Assembly: GCA_035772405.1 (NCBI GenBank)
Contig: JAYKKM010000065.1
Location: forward strand, 1,566,001 to 1,630,000
Length of the DNA: 64,000 bases
From: Chrysogorgia sp. JL179-B06
Lineage: Eukaryota; Cnidaria; Anthozoa; Scleralcyonacea; Chrysogorgiidae
Reading direction: 5' to 3'
Positions 1 to 11,487 of this stretch are shown one piece after another; position 1 is the first letter of the stretch; every line of letters starts with the position of its first letter. Under the pieces are notes generated by a model. The model did not search any database. It saw nothing but the letters and a program-made list of their open reading frames with translations, and had not been told where the DNA came from. The position numbers and the translations under genes are program-made.

Positions 1-1730
1 CAGGCATTCAGCTAAATCGTTTATGTATAATAAAAAGAATAGTGGCCCCAAGATCGAGCCTTGGGGAACACCACATTTAATTTTCCGCCCGGATGAAACA
101 GTGCCATTAATTTGACATTTTTGGCTACGTTCTTCTAAATAAGATTTTAATAGGGAAAGTGCTTTACCTTTGATTCCATATAATTCTAATTTTTTTAGTA
201 AAATTTGGTGGTCGACTGTATCGAAAGCCTTTTTTAGGTCTATGAATACTACTAAATTAAACAGTTTTTTGTCCATATTAATATACCAGCTGTTTGTACA
301 GTCTAGTAATGCAGTTGAAGTAGAATGAAACTTACGAAAACCAAACTGGTGTTCCGAAAGTAGCTCATTTTCTGTCAAGTAGTCATATAATTGATTATAG
401 AGAATGCGTTCCATAATTTTACTTATAGCTGGCAGAACTGAAATGGGCCTGTAGTTCCCAGGCGAATTTCGATGACCGCTTTTATAAAGTGGTGTTACTC
501 TAGCTATTTTCCATTCATTTGGAAATGAACATAGTGTAATAGCCTGATTAAATATGAATGTTAATGAATCCGAAATAATTGGTGCCGCAATCTTAAGAAT
601 TTTATTAGAAATTTTATCAATGCCAGTAGCTTTAGCACTGCAAAGGCCATGAAGTAGTTGATAAAGTATGTCGGTTGTTATTGGCTTGAATACATTGAAT
701 TCTGACTCTGAACTCTTAACATAGTCCTGAAAGTTGTGATTTGAAGTATTAATTTTGCTAGCTAAATCAGGGCCTATTTCAGTAAAGAATTTGTTAAAGC
801 CATCTGCAATGTCTTTAGTATTTGTTAGTTTATTACCATTTATAGTAAGTTCATTTACTATTGTTGGTTTATTTTTCCGGCCTAGTAAACTATTTATTGT
901 TTTCCAAGCCTCTTTAGGATTGAACTTTTGACCAGCAATTCGCTCGGAGTAATACTCTTTTTTGGCATTTCTTAATTCTATATTTGCTTTGTTTCTGGCG
1001 TTTTTATAATTTATCCAATCCATTTCAAGGTTTGTAATAATGGCTTTTCTTTTTAATTTATCTCTTGTGTTTATAAGTAATTTAACATTGCTTGTAACCC
1101 AAGGGAGTTTATTTGATTTTACTTTTTTTTGTTGAAGTGGTGCATGTTTATCTAAAATTTCAAAGAATAATTGTTTCCAAATTTCCCACATATTATCTGG
1201 ATCATCGCCAAAAAAGTAAACATATTCCCAATGTTGATTTAGTAAATCATCAATAAATTTTTGATTATCAAAATTTTTCATGTTCCTAATCTCAACAATA
1301 TTTTCCTGTTTTTTTTGAGTAACATATATTTTCCGAATTCCAAACACCAAACTATGGTCGCTGATTCCTGTATGGATAACACCGGAATCAGAGATTTTCT
1401 CTGGTTTATTTGTAATTATGTGGTCAATAAGAGTAGACGTTGTCATGGTTATTCGAGTAGGTTCATCAATCAGTTGAGACAACTGGTATACCTCAAGTAA
1501 TGATTTTAATTTTTTGGTTGGCGCATCAGAAACTGCTTTTAACATGTCACAATTTAAATCGCCAAGAATATAAATCTCCTTGTCCTCATCATCCATAGAT
1601 TTGATTAAATTTTCAAATATATCAAAAAATTCAGATGGTGTGTTTGGTGGTCTATAGACCGTATTATTAATTATGTATAGCACTGTAAATATACTTACAT
1701 TCATCAATTTCTCAGTGGCCAAAGAATTTC
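1..1730 (-). pseudogene. LINE ORF2 fragment: endonuclease C-terminus plus reverse transcriptase, runs off the left edge
   Basis: One open minus-strand frame runs from about 1730 to the left edge. It begins inside an apurinic-type endonuclease domain: a YRPPN motif near 1650, then GDLNCDM near 1560, a LIDHIITN stretch, and SDHSLVFG near 1340. A linker follows, then reverse transcriptase with a KKAFDTVDH motif (first catalytic Asp, near 230) and GVPQGSILGPLLF near the edge. The YxDD box and C-terminus lie outside the window. The first half of the endonuclease is absent, so this copy cannot be complete. Clade is likely CR1/L2/Jockey-like from motif style, with moderate certainty. No stop was seen in the part translated. 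Confidence 0.88.
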
Positions 1731-1925
1731 CCTCCAAAACACGAACCCTTTTACTCAGGGCCTCACACACTTTTAAGACGAAGCTGCTCTTCATAGGGAT
1801 TTATTGTTGCACTAGCCTCTTTTTCAGCAACTTCATTTTCTTGTGGCGATGTCTTCATTTTCTGTTACGGACTTGAAGTTCCTCTTTTTTTCTTTCCCTT
1901 TGGGAGTTTTTTCTGATTTGGGCAT
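1730..1925 (-). pseudogene. N-terminal piece of the same LINE's ORF1-like protein, fused by deletion to ORF2
   Basis: A minus-strand start at 1925 opens a lysine-rich segment (MPKSEKTPKGKEKK). After a frame change the sequence reads KVCEALSKRVRVLEGN, a short heptad-like coiled coil typical of ORF1/gag proteins. It then passes in frame into the endonuclease C-terminal half, with no N-terminal endonuclease motifs between. The simplest reading is an internal deletion joining ORF1 to the middle of ORF2, plus a frameshift. The frameshift assignment is by eye. Confidence 0.5.
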
Positions 1926-2919
1926 ACCCCTCTTTCAATAGCCCTTCTCTTTCCATCTGTTGTGCGAGAAATTGCAGGTATCCACGAAATTTCAGATCGC
2001 TCAATGGAAATTTCAACAGTTGATTCTGTAATCCCCTCGCCCGGCGCGAAGCGCCGGCCGAAGGCCGAAGGCCTGAGGGCGAGGGTGATAATATCGACCG
2101 GCGTTTAGTCCCTCACACGGATTCCTAGCCATTTCCAGAGTCACATTTAGTTTATTTGTTTAGGAAAGGGGATCAACGGCCAAACCTCGTCCTCAGGGCC
2201 TTCGCGGTGCGAAAAAGTCCTTAATATATTTTATAAACACGAAAAGTAAGATTTGTGTTCAAAAAGTTCATAAAATGCAGTGTTCAAAAGATACAGTATC
2301 ATCGGCGGAAGATGACAAGTTCTAAAAATGGCGTCAAAAGGTAAACCGTCGGAATATATGGTCGGAATATCTAATATATTTATGAGAGTTTGTGAATCCA
2401 ATCCGAGCTTTTTAAAGCTGTTTCCTGTTGGCAATCAGGCCCAGCTGGGCTTCCCTACCTGTTTAATAATCATATTCATATAGAGGGCAAAATGTATTCA
2501 TAAATAAGTTAGCTACGCACATCAACAACATGAGAATGCCAGCCAAATGTCTAAACCAAGCGTGAAAAACAACTGTACAATCGTTAAACATTGACTAAGA
2601 GAACAGGGGAGGTAATTTTGACCTGAATTTAGGAAAATGCTTTCCTCATCAGCCAATTATATTCAAGTAATTTTGCCCTCTATATGAATTACTGTACAGT
2701 GCTGGTAGTTTAGGGTGCAAAAACATGCAGACTGTAGCTGTATTTACAACATGGGCCTGTACTACAATTTTGTAGAACAAGCAATTACTGTATACTGGTC
2801 AGTGGTAATATGTGCACTGCTGTAGTGAGTAAGGGAGAGCTCGGAGTAGACAGACAATACATGGATGAGTGTCAAGCTCATATCCTCAGAAAAATGATTC
2901 TGAGTTACAATGATGTATA
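1926..2919. other. No gene seen; contains a GC-rich compound hairpin at about 2034-2084
   Basis: Mostly AT-rich spacer with only short chance ORFs. The exception is the hairpin: outer arms CCTCGCCC and GGGCGAGG enclose CCGGCG/CGCCGG and GGCC-GAAGGCC sub-palindromes. Confidence 0.5.
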
Positions 2920-3911
2920 CAGTATAGGGTAATTCCATTGTGACTGACGTTACATTTGGACAGATTAAATGAGTACTAATTACCTTCTAGCTGTGCAATT
3001 AGGCTGGTGTAATGGCCATTCTTTGCCAATAAGCATTGATTTGGTTAGATCTAATGAACAGCGTTAAAAATTTGGCAAACAGACGAAGCATAACAATTTT
3101 ATTCGACATTCAATGAGTGTGACTGACGTTACCAAAAATGGACATGAAAAAAAAGTAACTATAATTATATTCATTTTCAGCTCAAAGGAATGCATGAACA
3201 CAAAAATATGAACTCAATGTTTGTAATATGGATGGTAACACAAATTCACAATAATAATCACACATGTGTACGTGACCAAAAAACTCTGTGACTGACGTTA
3301 CATTTGTCCATCAAACTACCATTATATTTAATTCATCAAACAACTTGGTCTCGTTGATGCAAATAATTTGACATATAAAATTTGACATAGAAAAATATTT
3401 CTTAAATCATAAACTAATAGTGATAAAGTGTATACCAAGTTCAACACACTTTTATTAAGTTTAAGTAGGGAAAATAGGAAAGCCAAGAATTTTACCCATA
3501 TTTTGAAACAATTTGTGAAATAAATAACAATATCAATGGTATGCATGAAAATCATGTATGTGATAATGTGGTCAAGTTTAAATTTCATATCTTTAAAATT
3601 TGAGTTAACCACTATTATGTTTTTAGCCTTAATTTGTCAAAATGCTCAACTTTTCTTTTTTTTTCCATGTCCATGTTTTCTTGGAATTACCCTATACTGA
3701 TTCTATTGATATATGTCCTATGCGGGTTGAATTTACTACAGCAGTTAACACATTCAAACATTACTGATGTATAATAACTGCCACATAGGCACTTATATCA
3801 TTTGAACCAGTAGATCATTGTTACCTCTCTCCATCTGAGTCTCGATGGCTCAAATGGTTAGAGTCTGGTCAGCAATCAGAAGGTATAATTTTTCTGAGGA
3901 TATGAGCTTGA
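2853..3911. repeat. Outer inverted repeat flanking the 780-bp element, with a tRNA-like box A in the right arm
   Basis: The segment around 2853-2895 and that around 3887-3935 are imperfect inverted copies sharing AAGCTCATATCCTCAGAAAA. The right copy is preceded by TGGCTCAAATGGTTAGAG (about 3845-3862), which resembles a tRNA box A. A weak box-B-like AGCTTGACGA follows. This may be two SINE-like copies in opposite orientation into which the TIR element inserted. The SINE reading is tentative. Confidence 0.35.
2920..3699. mobile_element. Non-autonomous DNA transposon, 780 bp, with 18-bp TIRs and three internal repeats
   Basis: The ends are perfect inverted repeats: CAGTATAGGGTAATTCCA at 2920-2937 and its complement at 3682-3699. 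Inside, GTGACTGACGTTAC occurs three times in the same direction, near 2939, 3119 and 3288. No coding potential is visible. No target duplication is clear at the flanks, so the superfamily is unassigned. Confidence 0.7.
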
Positions 3912-3935
3912 CGATTGTCTATGTATTGTATACTG

Positions 3936-5263
3936 GTCTGTATTCCATAAACAATCTGTGTTTACTCCAGCCATTATGAAACATATCAGGCTACAGTAGC
4001 TGGCCTAGTTGGCTATAACTTATTGTGTCTGATAGGCTAATGGACAATACTGGTCCCAGACTTGCAATGTAAAATGCATGTACATCTTATACTGTACCGG
4101 CATAGGATTATGTTGACATTGGGATGTTGACACTGATCACTATATATGTCAACAGAAATTGTTAGGGATTGAAGGACTGTGTCAACTAGATCATTGTCAA
4201 CATGCAAGTAGGCTATAGGCATGTTGTACTGAATATATAGGTTTTATGCCATGCTTTGTTGCACATACATATGGCTTTTGTATTAATAACCATCAAAATA
4301 TGATATCTGCATTAGGCATTATTAATAATAATAAATATAATAATATTTATACAGGATAGCCCCTTCAATGCTAACACTGGTATTAATGGCGGTCTTATTT
4401 CCTAACAAATTAAAGTTATTGCAAATATAAACACACAATTCATATAATGTACAGTACAATGTTACAAAAACTAATTTTAACTCAAAAGTTGTATATGCTG
4501 AAGATGTCAATTAAGGTAACTGATAAGGTGCAAAAACATGTATGTATGAACAGATTCATTGAGATGAAATTAGTTCTTTAGATATGATGATAGATATTAG
4601 TTCTAATTACAATATGTACCAATTCTAGGGTTTCTATTAACCAATCAGTTTCAAGTCCCGAGTTAGGAAAGATCAGTTTCCCTGCTCTGCGTTGATACCT
4701 TTCGCCAGCTCCACATCGCAGTAGTCCAATGTGGATAGAATTATCAAATTACTGTATACATGTATAATCTATCCACACCAACAATCAGGGTATAATCCCT
4801 AATATGTGTCTAATTAGTAAACCCTATTTGAATGGGCCTTATACATTTGCACTATATATGCACCCCTATGATAAAGATGCACTTTCTTCCTTCAACAGCC
4901 AATAGTGTCTGTTTATACTAACTATTACCATTAATGTCTTTAGTTAGTTATTTTGATGTCCTATGAAACAATTAAATTCAGACAACACCAAGCTCTCAGA
5001 GACATTGTCCACTGAAAGTCTATTCAGTTAGGCAAATGATATTTAATTCAAGTACAAGTGTACAACTGAAAGTTATAAGAACTAAAAGAAGTATTGTCAG
5101 CAAAAAAAACATTCAAACAGTAAGAGGGCGAGGGGGTGTTGCGTATAACGTATTTCTAGTACAGTGAATAAAACCTTAACGCGAAAGCATGAGCACTGTA
5201 AGCACCCTGGCCTCAAACTGGTGTGAAGTATCTTCACAATTTAGAAAACAAGACAGAAATGAT
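3936..5263. other. No gene seen
   Basis: AT-rich sequence with only short ORFs lacking recognisable domains. The segment 4960-5210 loosely resembles 31343-31515 (shared GTCYTATGAAACAA and GGGCGAGGGG words), suggesting an old dispersed repeat. Confidence 0.35.
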
Positions 5264-5455
5264 TCATCTTCGCTTGTCATTCGCCTTTGGCCATTCCTCT
5301 GCTACTTCAACATTGTACCATGTTAGCCCAAATTTGAATTTAGCATGGTCGCCTGGTTTGAGAGGTAGTGTTGCATAGTCTTTCTTGTCGACTTTATGTG
5401 CTTTCTTTTCCCCAGTGTTCATGATCCGTCCACTTACAATTCGTCTTCCAAACAA
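5264..5455 (-). CDS. Small unassigned ORF, possible protein fragment
   Basis: A 63-codon minus-strand frame is rich in Lys and Gly, with a LKPGDHAKFKFG stretch resembling a small beta-barrel loop (PxxPGDxxKF). It lies downstream of the DUF7869-like pseudogene on the same strand and may be a remnant of that element or chance. I do not recognise a family. Confidence 0.2.
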   Translation of the reverse strand: MFGRRIVSGRIMNTGEKKAHKVDKKDYATLPLKPGDHAKFKFGLTWYNVEVAEEWPKANDKRR

Positions 5456-5701
5456 CTTTTATTTTATCATCTAAATATTTTGTAAATTTCAACCGTCTTC
5501 AATTCCCTCACTCTGGTATTCAAAGATGACCTATATTATGTCACTTTGCGTACGTTGTAAGGCAAAATATAGCTTTATGGGAGACTTATGACGGAAACGC
5601 TTACTTCGGTTGGCCGGATATTTGGTATATGTATTCTCACTCAAATGTGATATCTCAGTAAGAAACTTTCCGCCCGAAACTTCACAAAACAAAGAAAAAT
5701 G

Positions 5702-7086
5702 TCACTGCTTTCTCTCCTCGTCTAGTCCCTGTGGCTCAATTTGAGGTGGAAGTTTGCAAGGAGTCAAAACATTTTCTATTCTCAGAAGTTGGTATGTTAT
5801 GGATTCCCTGCAATAAACAATTCCAGGTTTCTCCTTGGAAAAAACGGAAATGATGGTACTTCGTGATACCGGCCATTTTTTTGAAGTACTGACCCAGATA
5901 AGTGTCCATTCATAAACAGGAACAACATTTCTGCCATTGTGTGTGCCAGCTAATTGAACATTGTTCACTCTGGCATTGCTGGATGTTTCATTGGCCAGTT
6001 CGTATATCAACGAAATATAACTATGTTTATACGCTTTCTTCAATATTCCAATACAACGATCTGGGCCGAAATTGGTATGTCCAGCTAGCAGAGGTGAATA
6101 AATAAGGAAGTGGTGGAGATTATTTATTGCTCGCCACACAAAGTACATCAAGATGTTGTATTACAGTTATCTGCATGTAAATGAACGTCAGTCTTGCCAA
6201 GGTGTTTTTAAAAGTAATGCACATAGCTGATTGTTGGATTTGCACCTTTGCCACATGAAACTGTTTCGTCAATTAAAACATTTACTTTACGAGGCATTGC
6301 CTCACAAAAAAACGCCAAAATACCACATTCCTCAGTGTCTTAAGACTTAGATTGGGCCAGGGAAAAGGTGACCAAGCAATCCAGTGCAACCGGTGTCTTG
6401 AAGTAGATTGGGCCAGGTTGCATTGGGTTGTTTGGTATGTGAACTTGTTGCTCAATGAGCATGGTCCACAGCTTTCTGTAAAATTGAAATCTTGTCATAG
6501 AGTCGAAAGCCTCTCCTATAGAATTCTCGTTTGGCATTAGCTTGAGCTAAATGACCTTCCTGTGCTTTAACGCAAGCCGATTTTTCTTCATCTGGCAAAT
6601 TTACGGATCGTTAAAGTTTTGCTGTATTTGCCTGTCACGTACCACACAAAACGGTCATCGGTTTGGCATCCACAAGTCGACAAACTTAGAGTAGCTGACA
6701 GTAGTTTTTTCCATGGATTCGCAGCTTGCCTTGTAATTCCTCCAAATATTTGCTTTGGTTTTCGAGGAAGATAGCAGTTTTATATTGTCGTCCTTATAAC
6801 CAGGAATTCTCCTGGGAAGCTCAATGGTATTTATTTCTGCATAATTGGAAATGCCATAATATCTTCTAACTGTGACTTTGAAAGGGTGTTCCTTGGTATT
6901 TTCTTTAAGTTTCCATGAAGTCTGGGAGCAACCATTGACTCCAGTATGCTCTTTTAGTGCACAAAACCTTATATCACTTATTCCATATACATGCAGAAAC
7001 ATTTCTTTGGATATTGGAATAGACTTAAAGGTGAAAGAGCATGCTTTTTCGTTTATCTCCGACTTTATCGTTTTGCTCGTGTCCAT
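5702..7086 (-). pseudogene. DUF7869-like protein, decayed multi-frame copy
   Basis: Reading down the minus strand in three frames gives a recognisable order. An N-terminal block (7086-6655) ends in LPRRIPGYKDDNIKLL and a YSKFVDLW motif. Next come a linker with LPDEEKSACVKAQEGHLA, then HIPNNPMQPGPIYFKTP (about 6430), MPRKVNVLIDETVSCGKGAN (about 6250), and HLHADNC (about 6170). The C-terminal block (6151-5702) has AGHTNFGPDRCIGILKK and ends PPQIEPQGLDEERKQ. From memory of this metazoan family, the HLHADNC and GHTKFGPD blocks belong to the DUF7869 core, thought to be an RNase-H-like fold in transposon-derived proteins; this copy has GHTNFGPD. In-frame stops and several frameshifts make this copy dead. 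Confidence 0.72.
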
Positions 7087-7202
7087 GAGTGGATGCCTGT
7101 ATATTTGTTTAAGATCACAAGGCCTAGTTCAGTGGTTCTCAATTCTATACAGTTGTAAAGGTTCAAAAGGTACACTGCCGTATAACGGTTGATACTCATT
7201 CT

Positions 7203-7430
7203 TTAAGTCTAAGACACAGTATTGCCGCATCAAACAACATTATCACAATGTTGCTTCGTTCTTAATAAAACCCTGTCATTAACTAAGTCTAAGACCACTA
7301 TTGCTGTATCAAATAACATCACAATGTTGCTTTGTTCCTAATAAGCGCCCTCATTAACTAAGTCTAAGACAAAGTATTGTCACATCAAACAACATTATTA
7401 CAACGTTGCTTCGTTCTTAATAAAACTAAT
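7203..7430. repeat. Three degenerate tandem copies of an about 85-bp unit
   Basis: Each copy starts with AAGTCTAAGAC and contains a CAACATTATCACAATGTTGC inverted-repeat word followed by TTCTTAATAA. Copies begin near 7203, 7283 and 7359. No coding potential. Confidence 0.6.
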
Positions 7431-7638
7431 CGTTGTACTTAATACTAATTAAGAACAACATAATCATTGCAATGTTGCAGCTGTAATGACTAACATGCAG
7501 CCAAACCAACAAGTTCTTTAATTCAAGCAACATCATAAAAAAAATTTGAAAACAAATCAATGCTACATAAACTGTCGGTTATTAAAGAAAATTTCATCAC
7601 AACATAACAACTAGACTTGCTCCAAGTCTGCCTGTTGG

Positions 7639-7784
7639 TGTTTCGAGACGGGTTTGTGTTATGGTTTCAACAACAAATTGTTGTATGCGGCGTGCGAGAG
7701 TAAACGGGCTCTCACGGGTTTTCTTTCGCCCGCCGCATACAACAATTTGTTGTTGAAACCAAAACATAAACCCGTTTCGAAACA
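7639..7784. repeat. Long hairpin, about 54-bp arms, MITE-like
   Basis: Arm 7639-7692 and arm 7731-7784 are inverted copies with only a few mismatches (core GTTTCAACAACAAATTGTTG on both sides). The 38-bp loop is GC-rich. It could be a palindromic MITE or foldback element. Confidence 0.65.
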
Positions 7785-8650
7785 AACCCGTCTCATTGGC
7801 ACATTTAAACTCACTAATCATTAATATACAAGTTAGTGATGACAACATATTTAGCAGGAAATTCATCTAAAACAACATAACACATCCATTTAATTACAGC
7901 ATGTTTTTCAGAGCGTGTTATGTGTAACTTTTGGGCGATAAAAGTTAGCATAATTTTTCACAAATTATAAACATTTATTTAAACTCCATTAATTAATGCG
8001 AAATCGTATGAAATTGCATTGAAAAGGGGGATATCGAAGACAATTAAATTATCTATATTAAATAAAATTCAATTGCGTAAACTAATGCCATAATGGCTAC
8101 ATAATGCGTCAATCAATTTGTACTGTTAACATCCCCCCCCCGGGCATTTGAACTTTTCGATATTTTGTGGTCAAATTCCCCACCCCCAGGCCAAAAAACT
8201 GTTCAAATGCCCCCACATATAAGGCAAATTGTTGACCAAATGCCCAACCCCCGGGTCATTCTGTGCTGTAAGTTTGAGTTTGGAATTGTGTGAAAAATAA
8301 ACGCACTGAATTTTGAAGCAATTTCCTCATTTTAATATAATAAAGTGTGTATTAACATACTACACTTGATGCTATATTAAAGAAAATGTTATTAAAAAGT
8401 TCCCTAAAAGCAAACGTATAGGGTGCAGTGTCATATTAGATAAACTTTAAATATTAAATTAATATAAACAACAGTTTTCCATGATACTTTGTTGGCCTAA
8501 TAAACGATGAATGTAAATTGTTTCATGCTGCAACTCTCGACATTTTAAATCACCTTGTATAGAAAACACCACTATATATGAAACATTTTATTCAAGATAA
8601 ACTGAACAGCTAAAAATAACAATGTCCCTATGGCAACAATGCAACATGAA

Positions 8651-10297
8651 TCAATGCCTGGTTGAATCGAGCATAGCTGTTTCTTTCTTCTTTCGGCAGG
8701 TTTCTTTGGCCTTCAGGACTGCTTTCTCTCGTGTGGCTTTCTTCTTCTGAAGATGCTGCAGCCACATCTCCACATCGTCTGTGGTCAGGCAGCACTTCTT
8801 TGCTAAGGCATCAACAGTGTAGTTTCCTTTATTGAAAGCCTCTTCAATGATGGTATTAGGAGGGAAGGACCTTATGGCCTTTCCACTTTTATGTAGCTCT
8901 AACAGCTTGTCAACCTGTGTCACATAGTGACCACTGCAACATCCATCACAGCTTGTACACGGACTTCCCCATGGCCTTGTATTGTCGATTACTGGGTATG
9001 GGAAGAACTTGAAAGAAGGTCCGCCCAGGTACCATGAAGGAGTGAAATCATCGTGTGTGTATTGCTGCCCTTCGCAGGTCTGGCAAATGTAAGATTCTAT
9101 TTTGTCACCTTCCTCTTCTGTGATGCCGATGCAGTGTCCGTGGAACCATTCTCCGCATTGCTCACAACATATCATGAAGTTAGCCTCCGGCTGCCTGCAT
9201 ATACAAAACACCTGCTGAGTCATACCGCTGTCGGATGGTTGATTGACATCGCCTCCTTTCTCACCATGTGCCGCACATAATGGATGCGGACATTTTCGTT
9301 TCCCACAACATCTCAGCAAATACACATAGTTGATTGGAAGGGTGTTATCCATGTGGTTCTGTCTTATTTGCCAAACCTTTGTGAAGTACTTGTATTCTTC
9401 AGGGTCAGTCTTCTTTAGCTCAACTCTATCCCGTGCACTTCCCTTCAGGAACACCAATAACCTATTCCTTCTTTCTAGCAAGTCATGGCTTCCAACACCT
9501 TTATGCAAACTAATACTTGTCCCCATACATGGAGTTCCATCTACACGTGCAATATACTGCTGCAAAGCTGCTTCCATGTTCTCACGATGTCTAGAGTCAT
9601 CAAATTGGCCATCGGCATCGTAAGGTTCACCACATAAAGTTGAGGGAATAAAGAGATTTGAATGCCCTCTGCTCAAGCAACCATTTTGGAGTTCTACACG
9701 GTTCAGAAAACTATCCCCACTTGACCTTGTAGTCACCAGGGTGACCTTTGTTGGACGCTTCATGTGTCTCTCTGCCCAAAGAAACTGCACTTCTACATGG
9801 CTTGGTCCTTCGTCAGATGCTCCATCTACACGAATACACTCGATATCCTTGGCTTCTCCCGTTTCCTTATAAAATAGTGGATGGTACGCTTCCATGGAAT
9901 GAAGCATAGCCAGGTCAGCAGCATGCTGGCATGGATTCTTCTGGTGCACACCTGCTGCTTTGACAACGCCGACACAAACTTCACTAGAAACTGTGGTCTG
10001 TGAAAAGTTATAACTTGTTGTTTGAAGCTGTGTTTGATGTTTGTTTAGGAAATCTGTGTGTGTTGTAAGGGTTGGGCCATCGACGTTGAGTGAGGGTGTA
10101 CTCTTGTGGGTGAACGTAGAGTCTAAGCGGAAACCTGCCTGGTCGTCACGGTTTAGGAGAAGGATGTGCGATCCATCAATCTGTAGTTTTTCTAGACACT
10201 TGTAGAGGGAGCGGCTCCATTTGGTGTCAGCATTGAACTTTAAGCTGAATCCTTTTCTTGGCCTCTGGTACCTGATGTTTGCGACTCCTTTGTTAGA
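8651..10297 (-). CDS. C-terminal half of the large element's protein: DDE-like core and PHD finger
   Basis: An open frame begins after a possible splice acceptor (CCTAG) at 10298 and ends at the stop at 8651. An AATAAA signal lies about 60 bp downstream (8587-8592). Motifs in order are YQRPRKGFSLKF, NRDDQAGFRLD, VDGASDEGPSHVEVQF, FLNRVELQNGC and a Cys/His-rich segment. Next comes a PHD finger, with CICRQPEANFMICCEQC then WFHGHC then CQTC. A Lys-rich tail ends the protein. The acidic residues in RDD, VDGASDEG and RVELQNGC are spaced about 110 and 43 residues, like a DDE/RNase-H-fold transposase; this is inference. PHD fingers usually read histone H3 tails, so targeting to chromatin is plausible. 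The upstream half lies beyond the 9-kb insertion. Confidence 0.7.
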   Translation of the reverse strand, partial: SNKGVANIRYQRPRKGFSLKFNADTKWSRSLYKCLEKLQIDGSHILLLNRDDQAGFRLDSTFTHKSTPSLNVDGPTLTTHTDFLNKHQTQLQTTSYNFSQTTVSSEVCVGVVKAAGVHQKNPCQHAADLAMLHSMEAYHPLFYKETGEAKDIECIRVDGASDEGPSHVEVQFLWAERHMKRPTKVTLVTTRSSGDSFLNRVELQNGCLSRGHSNLFIPSTLCGEPYDADGQFDDSRHRENMEAALQQYIARVDGTPCMGTSISLHKGVGSHDLLERRNRLLVFLKGSARDRVELKKTDPEEYKYFTKVWQIRQNHMDNTLPINYVYLLRCCGKRKCPHPLCAAHGEKGGDVNQPSDSGMTQQVFCICRQPEANFMICCEQCGEWFHGHCIGITEEEGDKIESYICQTCEGQQYTHDDFTPSWYLGGPSFKFFPYPVIDNTRPWGSPCTSCDGCCSGHYVTQVDKLLELHKSGKAIRSFPPNTIIEEAFNKGNYTVDALAKKCCLTTDDVEMWLQHLQKKKATREKAVLKAKETCRKKKETAMLDSTRH

Positions 10298-10834
10298 CTA
10301 GGCAAAATTTGTGAAAATGTGGATATTTAAAGTGCTGAAGGCAAATGGTGTTAATTTATGGCATACAAGCTTTTTAGGGGTATTGAGGGGTGCTGAACTC
10401 AAATCTGATGTATGCCCAGCTCAAAAATGGCCGATAATGCCTTAAAATTGAGAAATCCAAGATGGCCGCTAACGACGGGCTGAAATGTATTTATGTTCAT
10501 ATCTTTTTGACTAAACAAGGTAGAAACTTGAATGAAATGTGCTTTTGTAGGTTTTCATATATGGGGAATCCAATGCCATATTCAGTTTTGATATAAAATG
10601 TGAAGAAACTGATTGAAGATGAATAATTCGTCGACCAGATAAGATCCACAAGCAGGTTGATCCTATATATGTGTCCAGGAATAATATACTCAGTTTGCAG
10701 TTTTTTATCATTGCAGATATATCCAATATAATATAATCCAAATACTAATAATATAATATATAATAATAATAATAATATGTGAGGGCTCACAACCACACAG
10801 GCGGGCTCCCTGTGGACCGTCCAGGTCCTGGTTG

Positions 10835-10893
10835 CTAAGCCGTTACGTCGCGCGGTTACCAAGCCGTTACGTCGCGCGGTTACCAAGCCGCTA
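10835..10893. repeat. 24-bp tandem repeat, about 2.5 copies
   Basis: The unit GTTACCAAGCCGTTACGTCG plus CGCG is repeated with few changes. It lies just inside the left ITR of the 9-kb element, upstream of its gene. Confidence 0.6.
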
Positions 10894-11487
10894 CGTTGAG
10901 AAAACGTTTCAGGAGCAATTGTTATATTGGCCCGTGCTTTGGTGCTGTTTACTCGGTAAGTTGTATTTATTATCGCTTATAATGGCCATACATATTTTGA
11001 TTAGTGTCTATAGCTTTCGTAGCTTTGGTTTCTTTAGTGTTTTCACATAGTTTTAGGGGTATTTTCCGTAGTTTTGTGTCGCATGTTCACATGATTCGTG
11101 AACACGTGCTTTGAGATCATGCACTTACTTAGATTCCTTTTCTGTCCTTTTATAGTGATTACGTATTGAAGCCGTCAGCACTATGCTGACTATTATTCGT
11201 ATTTTAGAGGTACTGTAGTTTTCGAGAGGTTATTTCATTTTGTAATTTTGTATTCATTATTTCTACATGACCCTACATGGCTTTACGGACAAGCAGTTGT
11301 GCTGACAGGATAAAGTAGTCTATCTGCCTACTACTGCTCCAGAATTAGTCAGTGTCTGCATCAAACAAGTCCTGTAATTATGTAGGAACTGTGTATTAAT
11401 ATTATGTATTTTTAGGTCCTTTTGTTCTGCTTTGGAGTAAATAAAAAGAGTCACATGGCCAACTTGAAAACCCTGCGTTACAAATAT

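Noticed and set aside
3845..3911. A tRNA gene
   Set aside because: Box A is similar, but box B is poor and no cloverleaf with an acceptor stem can be drawn; a SINE-like remnant is more likely.
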